Shown in pieces: positions 1 to 6,863 of a stretch of DNA of 23,134 nucleotides. The stretch's first letter is position 1; each line of letters starts with the position of its first letter. The stretch covers positions 1-23,134 of the IMG/VR virus record IMGVR_UViG_3300027851_001169; one strand, given 5' to 3'. Position numbers and translations under genes: made by a program. The notes beneath the pieces were generated by a model, which worked only from the letters and a program-made list of their open reading frames with translations, searched no databases and was not told the origin of the DNA. This DNA comes from a virus.

Positions 1-402
1 TTCGGCCACTGCGTTGGTCAGGAAGCTGGCATCGATGCCATCAGGGCCAGCGGGTGCGCGCACTTCAAACGTGTGGGGTTCGCGGCGCGGGTTGGCCTGC
101 CACCATTCCACGATGGTCAGCAGCGGGTGGAACCGGGCCAGCACTTCCTCCACCGCCGCGCGGGTGCCCTTGCGTTGGTGAAACGGAATGGCATCGGCCA
201 CGGCGGCGCGCTTTTCCGCCTCGGTCCATTCCGCATCCCACTGGCTGATCGCCAATCCCCAGGCAAGGAACGGCAGCACATCGGCGGGGCACGTGGCCGG
301 GTTCCACAAATCGCCCACGGCAGACAGATCGATGCCGCTGCGCATCGCCAATTCCAGCGCGCGTTCGCCGCTGGTGGCATTGGGGGGCAGGAGTGACGTC
401 AC
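1..402 (-). CDS. I: Phage tail protein I (P2 gpI-like), 3' end outside window
   Basis: This is a baseplate-periphery protein of contractile phage tails; in P2, gpI works with gpJ at the baseplate edge where fibres attach. The reading frame starts at a GTG (402-400) overlapping the gpJ stop as GTGA and stays open to base 1, so 134 codons are visible and the C-terminus is missing. The N-terminus SLLPPNATSGERAL, followed by a segment containing VGDLWNPATCPADVLPFLAW and later FHQRKGTRAAVEEVL, is the typical pattern of the tail protein I family. The overlap implies translational coupling to gpJ. Tail fibre genes would be expected further left. Identification is by recognised motifs and by position after gpJ. 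Confidence 0.9.
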   Translation of the reverse strand, partial: MTSLLPPNATSGERALELAMRSGIDLSAVGDLWNPATCPADVLPFLAWGLAISQWDAEWTEAEKRAAVADAIPFHQRKGTRAAVEEVLARFHPLLTIVEWWQANPRREPHTFEVRAPAGPDGIDASFLTNAVAE

Positions 403-1259
403 AGGACCGTGCCCGCCACGGTGACGTCAATTTCAGTGACGGACGCGATCTGGGCCGCGCTGATGGCGATATCGGTGGCGGGCGCGTCCAGTTCCACCCG
501 CTGCACATTGCCCACGTGCAGCGCGGCGATGATTGAAGACCGGGTGACGTCACGGCCAAGTTTACGCGAAGCGGCGATGTGCGCGTTCAGGCTGTCCAGC
601 GCGGTTTGCAGGATCAGGCCCTGATCCGGCCCGGCAAAGACCCAAAGCCGCGCGGTAATGCCAAAGGGCACTAGCGTGGCGGCCTGAACGATCACTTCAT
701 CGGTCAACGGACGCACCGGCCCCGCCACCACAGCGCGCACCGCATCCAGCACGGCACTGGCAGGCACGCCGTTCCCGCTGGCCGAAAGCACCGTCACCAC
801 CACTTGCCCCGGCGTGGGGCTGATGGCGGTGGCATCGGCCACATCGGGATGGGCAGATCGGGCGTGAAAGACATAGGCCAGTTCCGGCCCGGCGACCGAG
901 AACGAATGCGGCGCGAGTTGCAAGCGCTGGCGCAGGGCGGTGTCGGTTTCTTCAGTGAGACGTTCCACCCCGAACATCGCGGCCAGATGATCGAGGCGTG
1001 GCCCGGTGGCAAAGGCGATCAGCATTCCACGCGCGGCATCGGAAAAGGCCTGCGCCAGCACGGTTTCATCGTAACTGTCAGCTTCCAGCAGCTTCATCGC
1101 CGGATCGGATTCCAGCAGCGCGGTATATTCCGGCGCAGCAGCAATCAGGCTGGCCAGCTTTCCGGCAAGCCGCGTTTCAAACGTGGGCTGCGCGATCACC
1201 TCCGGCGCGGGCAGGCCGGAAAGATCGATGGCGGGGCTGGTGGCAATGGAACTGACCAT
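399..1259 (-). CDS. J: Baseplate assembly protein J (P2 gpJ-like)
   Basis: gpJ is a baseplate wedge component, the counterpart of T4 gp6 and Mu gp47. The product is 286 residues if it starts at the ATG at 1259 (MVSSIATSPAIDLSGLPAPEV). P2 gpJ also begins just before an IDLSALPAPDV segment, which is why I prefer this start to the upstream ATG at 1295. The segments LLEADSYDETV, GVERL and TPGQVVVTVLS...GVPASAVLDAV are typical of the family. There is no convincing Shine-Dalgarno at either start. The gene is transcribed leftward, away from gpV; in P2 the V, W, J and I genes are co-oriented, so this arrangement is rearranged. Confidence 0.92.
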   Translation of the reverse strand: MVSSIATSPAIDLSGLPAPEVIAQPTFETRLAGKLASLIAAAPEYTALLESDPAMKLLEADSYDETVLAQAFSDAARGMLIAFATGPRLDHLAAMFGVERLTEETDTALRQRLQLAPHSFSVAGPELAYVFHARSAHPDVADATAISPTPGQVVVTVLSASGNGVPASAVLDAVRAVVAGPVRPLTDEVIVQAATLVPFGITARLWVFAGPDQGLILQTALDSLNAHIAASRKLGRDVTRSSIIAALHVGNVQRVELDAPATDIAISAAQIASVTEIDVTVAGTVL

Positions 1260-1304
1260 GCCGGTTTGTTTGCCGGTCCCCACCCATCCTGACACCCCGC
1301 GCGC

Positions 1305-1327
1305 GTTGTGCAGGCAGCGCTTACAAC
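1305..1327. promoter_or_regulatory. Candidate Ogr-type activator site in the divergent J/V gap
   Basis: A perfect 5-bp dyad, GTTGT (1305-1309) and ACAAC (1323-1327), is separated by 13 bases. P2 and P4 late promoters carry a TGT-N12-ACA site about 55 bp upstream of the start of transcription, recognised by Ogr or Delta. Here the spacer is 13, not 12, so the match is not exact. The centre (1316) lies about 57 bp from both the gpJ ATG at 1259 and the gpV ATG at 1373, so one site could serve both directions. An Ogr/Delta homologue is encoded at 12281-12637. Function is inferred. Confidence 0.4.
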
Positions 1328-1372
1328 GCAGCGGGGATGGCAGCGCGCCAACCGCTCGGCATGGTCGCCCTC

Positions 1373-1948
1373 ATGCCAAGAACGCCAGAAGATACCCCCA
1401 CCGATGCCGATGCCCTGATCCGGGTGGTCGTGGTTGCGTCTGTCGATCTGGCAGCGGGCACTTGCACCGTCACGCTGGATGATGCGGCAGATGGTGGTGA
1501 TGATGCGGAAAGCCCGCCCATCCGCTGGCTGCACCCCCGCATGGGAGAAACCCGCTTCTGGTCCCCGCCCAGCGTTGGCGAACAAGGCCTGTTGCTTTGC
1601 CCCGGTGGAGAACTGGGCGCAGCGGTTTTCGTCGGCGGGCTGCACTGCACCGCCTTCCCCCCGCCAATCGATGAACCCGTTGCGCTGCTAAGGTTCAAGG
1701 ACGGCGCCAGCCTCTCCTACGATCCCGACGCGCACGAACTGCTGCTGCAATTGCCATCCGGCGCCACCACCGTGCTGGTCAGCGATGGCGGGATCGATTT
1801 GCAGGGTGACGTCAAAGTCACTGGGGCGCTTGACGTCAGCGAGACGATCACCGCCAGTGAAGATGTGATCGGCGGCGGCAAGAGCCTGAAAGATCACCGC
1901 CACACTGGCGTTGCAGCAGGCAGCGCACAAAGCGGGCCACCGGCATGA
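1373..1948 (+). CDS. V: Baseplate assembly protein V, tail spike (P2 gpV-like)
   Basis: gpV forms the trimeric membrane-piercing needle at the tip of the contractile tail. From the ATG at 1373 the product has 191 residues. The N-terminal OB-fold region (IRVVVVASVDLAAGTCTV, then IRWLHPRMGE and PPSVGEQGLLLCPGGEL) matches the phage baseplate V family. A beta-rich spike stem follows, then a conserved tip KDHRHTGV with an HxH motif of the kind that binds metal. ATGs at 1337 and 1361 are in frame; I chose 1373 because P2 gpV has a similar distance from its start to the IRxGIIV segment. The gene overlaps gpW and runs opposite to gpJ. Confidence 0.9.
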   Translation: MPRTPEDTPTDADALIRVVVVASVDLAAGTCTVTLDDAADGGDDAESPPIRWLHPRMGETRFWSPPSVGEQGLLLCPGGELGAAVFVGGLHCTAFPPPIDEPVALLRFKDGASLSYDPDAHELLLQLPSGATTVLVSDGGIDLQGDVKVTGALDVSETITASEDVIGGGKSLKDHRHTGVAAGSAQSGPPA

Positions 1949-2307
1949 CAGGATTAACCGGCATGTCCCGCACCACGGGCACGGCGCTTTCGGGCGATGA
2001 TCACCTTGCCCAGTCCATCTCCGATATCATCACCACGCCGCTGGGCAGCCGGGTGATGCGCCGTGATTATGGGTGCCTGCTGTTCGATCTGATCGACCGT
2101 CCGCTTGGCCCGGCCACCGCCCTGCTGTGTTCAATGGCCATCGCCATTGCGCTGGCCCGGTGGGAACCGCGCATCGAACTGAACGCGGTGCGGATCGAGG
2201 GTGAATTCGCCGCCGGGCAAGCTGTGGTGACCATCGAAGGCACCCGCACCGATTCCACCGCCAACGCCCTCACCCGCTTGTCGATTCCGATTTCCAGAAG
2301 GAGCTAA
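1945..2307 (+). CDS. W: Baseplate wedge protein W (P2 gpW / T4 gp25-like)
   Basis: This is a small baseplate wedge protein, related to T4 gp25, that helps start sheath assembly. It has 120 residues and contains GMSRTTG, HLAQSISDIITTPLGSR and VMRRDYG, all hallmark segments of the family, followed by WEPRIEL. The start overlaps the gpV stop as ATGA. The first ATG is preferred because P2 gpW has a similar short stretch before its GMNRSTG motif; an in-frame ATG at 1963 is the alternative. It is part of the rightward V-W-FI-FII operon. Confidence 0.93.
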   Translation: MTGLTGMSRTTGTALSGDDHLAQSISDIITTPLGSRVMRRDYGCLLFDLIDRPLGPATALLCSMAIAIALARWEPRIELNAVRIEGEFAAGQAVVTIEGTRTDSTANALTRLSIPISRRS

Positions 2308-2310
2308 TTC

Positions 2311-3459
2311 ATGCACGGTATCAAAACCAATGTGCTGACCACCGGCACGCGCAACATCACCGCGCTGGCCAGTGCCGTAATCGGCTTGGTCTGCACCGCC
2401 ACCGCTGCCGCTGGCGCGCCCGCCGATGCGCTCAACCTCGCCTTCCCGCTCAATACCCCGGTGCTGGTCACCGATGTGCGCGCCGCCATTGCCATTGCCG
2501 GAACCGGCGGCACGCTGAAGCCGTCGCTCGAAGCGATCTACGATCAGTCCAGCCCCATCGCGATCGTGGTGCGCGTGGCCGTGGATGCGGAAGATCAGGA
2601 CGCCGCCGTGATCGGCAGCGCCGGGGATTACACCGGCGTCTATGCCCTGCTGGCGGCGGAAAGCGCCACGGGATACCGCCCCCGCGTGATCGGCGCGCCG
2701 GGGCTGGATACCGAAGACGTAACAGTGGCGCTGGTCACCGTGGCGGAAAAGCTGCGCGCGATGGTCTATGCCGCTGCCGTGGGCGATACCGTGGCCGAAG
2801 CGGTCACCTATCGCGCAACGTTTAGCGCGCGCGAACTGATGCTGCTCTGGCCCAACTGGTCCGGGGATTTCGCAGGCGATGCCGTGGCGCGCGCGCTGGG
2901 GCTGCGTGCGCAGATCGATGAACAGCAGGGCTGGCACAAGACGCTGTCAAACGTGGCCGTGGGCGGCGTGACCGGCGTTTCGCAAAGCCTGTTCTTCGAT
3001 ATTCAGGATGAAAGCACCGATGTTTCGGCCCTGAACGATGCCCAAATCACCGCGCTGGTCCGCAGCCCGGCGGGCGGGTTCATCTACTGGGGCAACCGCA
3101 CCACCAGCAGCGAACCGCTCTTCGCGTTCGAAGCCGCCACCCGCACTTCGCAGATCCTGCAGGACGAAATTGCCGCAGGCCTGATGTGGGCCGCTGACAA
3201 GCCGCTGACCGCTTATCTGGTGAAAGACGTGATCGAAACCGTGAACGCCCGCATCCGCGCGCTGGTGGTACAGCAGCGCCTGATCGGTGGCCGCGCCTGG
3301 TTCGATCCCGCGCTGAACGATCAGGCAGACCTCGCCGCAGGCAAACTGGTGATCGATTACGAATTCACCCCCGCGGCTCCGCTCGAAGGCCTCGAGTTGA
3401 ACCAGCGGATTACCGACAAGTATTACGCGGATCTCTCCGCGCAGCTTGCCGCTGCTTAA
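2311..3459 (+). CDS. FI: Contractile tail sheath protein (P2 gpFI-like)
   Basis: This is the main structural protein of the outer tail sheath, which contracts to drive the tube into the host. It has 382 residues, close to P2 FI (about 396). Typical segments are LNTPVLVTDVRAAI near residue 50, LRAMVYAAAV, LMLLWPNWSG, GVSQSLFFD, GGFIYWGNRTTSSEPLFAFE, and the C-terminal IDYEFTPAAPLEGLELNQRI. It has a strong Shine-Dalgarno (AGAAGGAG, about 8 bp before the ATG) and follows gpW by three bases. The strong ribosome site fits a product needed in many copies. Confidence 0.96.
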   Translation: MHGIKTNVLTTGTRNITALASAVIGLVCTATAAAGAPADALNLAFPLNTPVLVTDVRAAIAIAGTGGTLKPSLEAIYDQSSPIAIVVRVAVDAEDQDAAVIGSAGDYTGVYALLAAESATGYRPRVIGAPGLDTEDVTVALVTVAEKLRAMVYAAAVGDTVAEAVTYRATFSARELMLLWPNWSGDFAGDAVARALGLRAQIDEQQGWHKTLSNVAVGGVTGVSQSLFFDIQDESTDVSALNDAQITALVRSPAGGFIYWGNRTTSSEPLFAFEAATRTSQILQDEIAAGLMWAADKPLTAYLVKDVIETVNARIRALVVQQRLIGGRAWFDPALNDQADLAAGKLVIDYEFTPAAPLEGLELNQRITDKYYADLSAQLAAA

Positions 3460-3484
3460 CCCGCACTTCTGAAGGAGACACGCG

Positions 3485-3994
3485 ATGGGGTTCCCCTCCA
3501 AGCTCAAGGACATGAACTTTTTCGAAGACGGCACCAGCTTCAAAGGCCTGATCACCGAGGCGACCCTGCCCAAGCTTACGTTGAAGCTGGAAGACTATCG
3601 CGCCGGTGGCATGGCCGGGCCGGTGCCCGTGGATTTCGGCCTCGAAAAGATCGAGCTGGAATTCAAGGCCGGTGGCTTAGTGCGCGAACTGTTCCGCCAG
3701 TTCGGCGCGATCAGCCTGGACAACACGCTTAACCGTTTTGCCGGTGCCTATCAGGATGATTCCAGCGGCGCTGTCGTTTCGTGCGAAATCGTCACGCGCG
3801 GTCGCACCAGCGAAATCGACATGGGCACCGCCAAAGTGGGTGACGATACCGAACAAACCTTCAAGACGATGTGCAGCTACTACAAGCTCACTGTCGATGG
3901 CGAAGACTGGATCGAGATCGACATGATCGGCGGCACCTTCGTCGTCTTCGGCATCGATCGCCGCGCAGAAATCCGCGCCGCCATCGGAGCCTGA
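3485..3994 (+). CDS. FII: Major tail tube protein (P2 gpFII-like)
   Basis: This protein polymerises into the inner tail tube inside the sheath. It has 169 residues, very near the P2 FII length (172). Recognisable segments include KLKDMNFFEDGTSF, TEATLPKLTLKLEDYRAGGM, PVPVDFGLEKIELEF and EIDMGTAKVGDDTEQTF, then YYKLTVDG and WIEIDMIG near the C-terminus. A strong GAAGGAG ribosome site lies 8 bp ahead of the ATG. It follows the sheath gene by 25 bases, the usual P2 order. Confidence 0.96.
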   Translation: MGFPSKLKDMNFFEDGTSFKGLITEATLPKLTLKLEDYRAGGMAGPVPVDFGLEKIELEFKAGGLVRELFRQFGAISLDNTLNRFAGAYQDDSSGAVVSCEIVTRGRTSEIDMGTAKVGDDTEQTFKTMCSYYKLTVDGEDWIEIDMIGGTFVVFGIDRRAEIRAAIGA

Positions 3995-4077
3995 CCAGCT
4001 TCCGGCCGGTGGTTCAGCGGGGGCCACCGGTCGGAGGACCAAACCCCGCGATCCTGAAACCACAAAGGCCCCCGCAC

Positions 4078-4494
4078 ATGTCCGATACCAACCCCGGCGC
4101 ATCGCCATTGCCGCCCACCAATCCCGCTCAGCCTGAGCCTGTCGAAGGCCCCGCCATCAACCCCCAGACCATCAAGGTTCGCCTCGCCCACCCGATCAAG
4201 CGCAAGGGCGGTGACGTCACCGAACTCACCCTGCGCAAACCAAAGGCTGGCGCACTGCGCGGCCTGAAGATTGAGGACTTGTACCAGACCGATGTGAACG
4301 CGCTGCTCGTCCTGCTGCCCCGCATCACCGAACCCACGCTGATCGCGGCAGAGATCGAGGACATGGAGAGCGAAGACCTGATCGAGCTGGCCGGAGCCGT
4401 GAAAGGTTTTTTTATGAGCGCCGAGATGAAAGCGGCAATCGACAAGCACTTTGGCCGGGAACCGACTGGCCAAGCACAGACTGGGGCGAACTAG
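4078..4494 (+). CDS. E: Tail assembly chaperone gpE (frame-0 product)
   Basis: gpE is the short form of the tail assembly chaperone made between the tube and tape-measure genes of P2-like phages. The frame-0 product is 138 residues: a proline-rich N-terminus, IKVRLAHPIKRKGGDVTELTLRKPKAGALRG, then a C-terminal helical part. The start has an AAAGG ribosome site 9 bases upstream. A T7 run at 4407-4413 near the 3' end allows a -1 slip into E'. The N-terminus carries an in-frame copy of the sphingomonad CCTGAGCCTGTCGAAGG repeat, read as PEPVEG. Confidence 0.9.
   Translation: MSDTNPGASPLPPTNPAQPEPVEGPAINPQTIKVRLAHPIKRKGGDVTELTLRKPKAGALRGLKIEDLYQTDVNALLVLLPRITEPTLIAAEIEDMESEDLIELAGAVKGFFMSAEMKAAIDKHFGREPTGQAQTGAN
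4127..4150 (+). repeat. Sphingomonad-type dispersed repeat translated inside gpE
   Basis: The core CCTGAGCCTGTCGAAGG is a sequence I recognise as a very abundant dispersed repeat of Sphingomonadales genomes (reverse complement CCTTCGACAGGCTCAGG). Here it is in frame and read as PEPVEG, at about residues 19-24 of gpE. I saw no second copy in this window. It both points to the host group and suggests insertion of a small repeat into a coding sequence at a tolerant, disordered N-terminus. Copy number in the host cannot be judged from here. Confidence 0.7.
4407..4413 (+). other. -1 programmed ribosomal frameshift site (T7) in gpE
   Basis: Seven T residues occupy 4407-4413, read in frame 0 as the last base of GGT followed by TTT TTT. 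A -1 slip re-pairs both tRNAs perfectly. The -1 frame then stays open to 4640 and encodes a typical E' sequence. P2 makes gpE+E' by the same mechanism at a T6G run in the same gene. I did not identify a clear stimulatory structure downstream. Confidence 0.88.
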
Positions 4495-4640
4495 GCGAAG
4501 TCATCGCGGATATCGCCGCCGTGTTCCACTGGCCGCTGGCTGATCTGGCAGCAATGGACGTGCAGGAACTCATCTACTGGCAAGCCCGCGCCATCGCCCG
4601 AATCCAGCGCCCGCACTGCGCCTTCCTAAAGCCCGCCTGA
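4413..4640 (+). CDS. E': gpE' extension, translated only by -1 frameshift from gpE
   Basis: This is the C-terminal extension of the long chaperone form gpE+E', reached from gpE by a -1 slip at the T7 run. The frame has no credible start of its own and runs 75 codons from 4413 before TGA at 4638-4640. It contains WGELGEVIADIAAVFHWP followed by LADLAAMDVQELIYWQARA, matching the P2 E' type pattern (xxDIAxxFHWPxxELxxMxxxELxxW). The fused protein is expected to bind the tape measure while the E part recruits tube subunits. It stops 19 bases before gene T. Confidence 0.9.
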   Translation, partial: YERRDESGNRQALWPGTDWPSTDWGELGEVIADIAAVFHWPLADLAAMDVQELIYWQARAIARIQRPHCAFLKPA

Positions 4641-4659
4641 ATCAAGAGGGAACCCAACG

Positions 4660-6423
4660 ATGTCCAGCAACAAGCTCAACCTGCTGGTGCAATTCACCGG
4701 GATCGACAAGCTTTCGGGCGGGCTGAAGAACATCGTCGGCGCCAGCAAGGCCAGCACCCAGTCCCTGCGCACAATGCGGGCAGAAGTGAAGGAAAACCAG
4801 AAAGAGCTGAAGCGCGTGCAGGATCTGCTCAAAGGCGGATCGACCAACTCTGGCCTTGTACTTGCGGAACAGGCTTTGGGTCGCGCAATTGCGGACACAA
4901 ACGGGAAAATCGACGCACAGAAGCGCAAGCTGGAAAACGTGGCGAACATCCAGAAGCGATTTTCAGGCATAGCGGCGACTGCAGGAAAGGTTGGAACCGT
5001 CGCAACCGCAACTGTCACGGCCCCCCTCGTCGCATTTGGCGTTGCTGCAGTGAAAGCTGCATCGGATGCCGAAGAACTGAAAAGCGCGTTCTACGTCACG
5101 TTCGGCGACAAGGGCGCGGAGATGGAGACTTGGGCCAACAGCACGGGCAAGCATCTCCAGCGATCTGGCCGGGCACTGATGGCAGGCGCGAACAGCTTCG
5201 GCACCTTTTTCAATCTGGCCGATCCTAAAAAAGCGGCGGGAATGAGCAAGCAATTCGCTGTCCTAGCCCAAGACCTTTCCAGCTTTTACAATGTTGATCC
5301 GGGGGATGCGTTGCAAAGCCTGATGTCAGGACTTTCGGGCGAGAGTGAACCTCTACGCAAATTCGGCGTTTTCATGACCGATGCAGCTGTGAAAGCGCAG
5401 GCAATGAAGATGGGGCTTAGCCCTATCAACGGGGAACTGACCGAACAGCAAAAGATCATGGCTCGCGCTGGATTGATCATGGCGAACACGAGCAAGGCCC
5501 AAGGCGATCTGGTGAGAACTGGCGGGGGCTTTGCGAACAAGGCGCGGGCAACAAGCGATGCCTGGGGCGACCTTATGGTCGTTGTTGGGCGTGACTTGAT
5601 TCCGGCAATCTTGCCCGCGCTGGAAACCTTCACCTCGCTGATCCAGTCGTTTTCCAGCCTTGGGCCTGAAACGCGAAAGTGGATCATCTTGATCGCGGCG
5701 GGCGCTGCCGCCTTTGGCCCAATAATCGCTGCTGTCGCAGGGGTGGCTACAGCCATCGGAACACTTGCGCCTCTTCTGGCAGGTTCCGGCGCGGCAGTAG
5801 CTATGTTCGCAGGCGTGTGGCTGCCGTTGATCGCCATCGTCGCCTATGCCGCTTATCAGATTTACACCCACTGGGATGAAATCGTGGCATTCGTGTCGTC
5901 GGGCTGGGATACGATCAAGGGATGGTTCAATTCTGGCGTTGCCGCGGTCAAGACCGCACTGGGCGGCCTGCCGGGATGGCTGACCGGGATTGGCAAGGCG
6001 ATGATGGATGGCCTGCTGCTGGCGATCAACCCGCTGGCGCTGGCAAACAAGCTGCTCATGGTGGCAAAGACCGGCATCGCCGCCTTCAAGAACTATCTGG
6101 GCATCAAAAGCCCGTCGCGCCTGATGATGCAGATGGGCGATCACATGAATGCTGGCCTGCGCCTCGGCCTCGATCAGGGGCGCGGGCAACCGGTGCGGGC
6201 AATGGGCCGCATGGCAGGCGCGGTGGCGGGCGCAGGCGCAATGGCGCTGTCTCCAGCGGCTGCGCGTCCGGCGGCGGCGGCAACCCAGCAGGCGGTCTCG
6301 AAAGTGGAGATCCACGTCCACCAGCAACCGGGTGAAGACGCCAACGCTCTGGCAGAGCGCGTGGCGCGTCTGGTCGAGCAGGCCCAGCGCGGCAAAGCCC
6401 TGCGCAGCTTTGGAGACGACTGA
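4660..6423 (+). CDS. T: Tail tape measure protein (P2 gpT-like)
   Basis: This protein sets tail length and is ejected with the DNA. It has 587 residues, short for the family (P2 gpT is about 815), so a shorter tail is expected. Residues about 35-105 are charged and coiled-coil-like. Residues about 110-140 and 341-400 are strongly hydrophobic or glycine/alanine-rich (WIILIAAGAAAFGP onward). The middle, with FGDKGAEMETWA and QSLMSGLSGESEPLRKFGVF, is a standard tape-measure segment. The C-terminal region has GIKSPSRLMMQMGDHMNAGL. A GAGGGA ribosome site precedes the ATG. The segment around 4850-5600 looks less GC-rich than its flanks, which hints at an exchanged block. Confidence 0.93.
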   Translation: MSSNKLNLLVQFTGIDKLSGGLKNIVGASKASTQSLRTMRAEVKENQKELKRVQDLLKGGSTNSGLVLAEQALGRAIADTNGKIDAQKRKLENVANIQKRFSGIAATAGKVGTVATATVTAPLVAFGVAAVKAASDAEELKSAFYVTFGDKGAEMETWANSTGKHLQRSGRALMAGANSFGTFFNLADPKKAAGMSKQFAVLAQDLSSFYNVDPGDALQSLMSGLSGESEPLRKFGVFMTDAAVKAQAMKMGLSPINGELTEQQKIMARAGLIMANTSKAQGDLVRTGGGFANKARATSDAWGDLMVVVGRDLIPAILPALETFTSLIQSFSSLGPETRKWIILIAAGAAAFGPIIAAVAGVATAIGTLAPLLAGSGAAVAMFAGVWLPLIAIVAYAAYQIYTHWDEIVAFVSSGWDTIKGWFNSGVAAVKTALGGLPGWLTGIGKAMMDGLLLAINPLALANKLLMVAKTGIAAFKNYLGIKSPSRLMMQMGDHMNAGLRLGLDQGRGQPVRAMGRMAGAVAGAGAMALSPAAARPAAAATQQAVSKVEIHVHQQPGEDANALAERVARLVEQAQRGKALRSFGDD

Positions 6424-6863
6424 TGCAACAACAACTCGCCGCCATCGGCATGTTCGCCTTCACCACCGATTCCGCGCTGTTCGATGCTCTCGACCGGTCG
6501 CGCGAATGGCGGCATGAACGCACCGAACGCTTTGGCGCGATTGCCGCCAGCCAGTTCACCGGGCCGGGCGCGGATCGCATCACCATCAACGGCCGGTTGG
6601 TGCCCGAAGTGCTGGGCCGGTTCAGCGCGATGGAAACGCTGGCCGATATGGCCGAAACCGGCGATGCCTATCCGTTCATGGATGGCCGCGGGCAAGTGCT
6701 GGGGCACTTCACGATTGACCGGATCGATGAACGTAAAGGCAATCTGGTGGAAGATGGCCGCGCCCGCGTGAACGAATTCACCATCGAACTGACACGCGTG
6801 GCCGGTGCCGGTGGCAGCGAGGCCAACCGCGTGACCGATGTAATCGGCAGCAGACCCGCATAA
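6423..6863 (+). CDS. U: Phage tail protein U (P2 gpU-like)
   Basis: gpU is a tail completion or tail-end protein of P2-like phages. It has 146 residues and contains FTTDSALFDALDRSREWRHE, ITINGRLVPEVLG, PFMDGRGQVLGHFTIDRIDE and the C-terminal FTIELTRV, all consistent with the family. The ATG overlaps the tape-measure stop by one base (TGATG), so translation is likely coupled. Gene D follows directly. Many related phages place a LysM-like gene X between U and D; there is none here. Confidence 0.92.
   Translation: MQQQLAAIGMFAFTTDSALFDALDRSREWRHERTERFGAIAASQFTGPGADRITINGRLVPEVLGRFSAMETLADMAETGDAYPFMDGRGQVLGHFTIDRIDERKGNLVEDGRARVNEFTIELTRVAGAGGSEANRVTDVIGSRPA

Noticed and set aside
2131-2937. 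Long minus-strand frame opposite gpW and the sheath gene
   Set aside because: It is the antisense of well-recognised tail genes and its residue make-up (Gly, Arg, His-rich) is what GC-rich antisense frames give.
5225-5232. A-run in the tape measure gene as another frameshift site
   Set aside because: The frame stays intact on both sides and no useful alternative frame follows.
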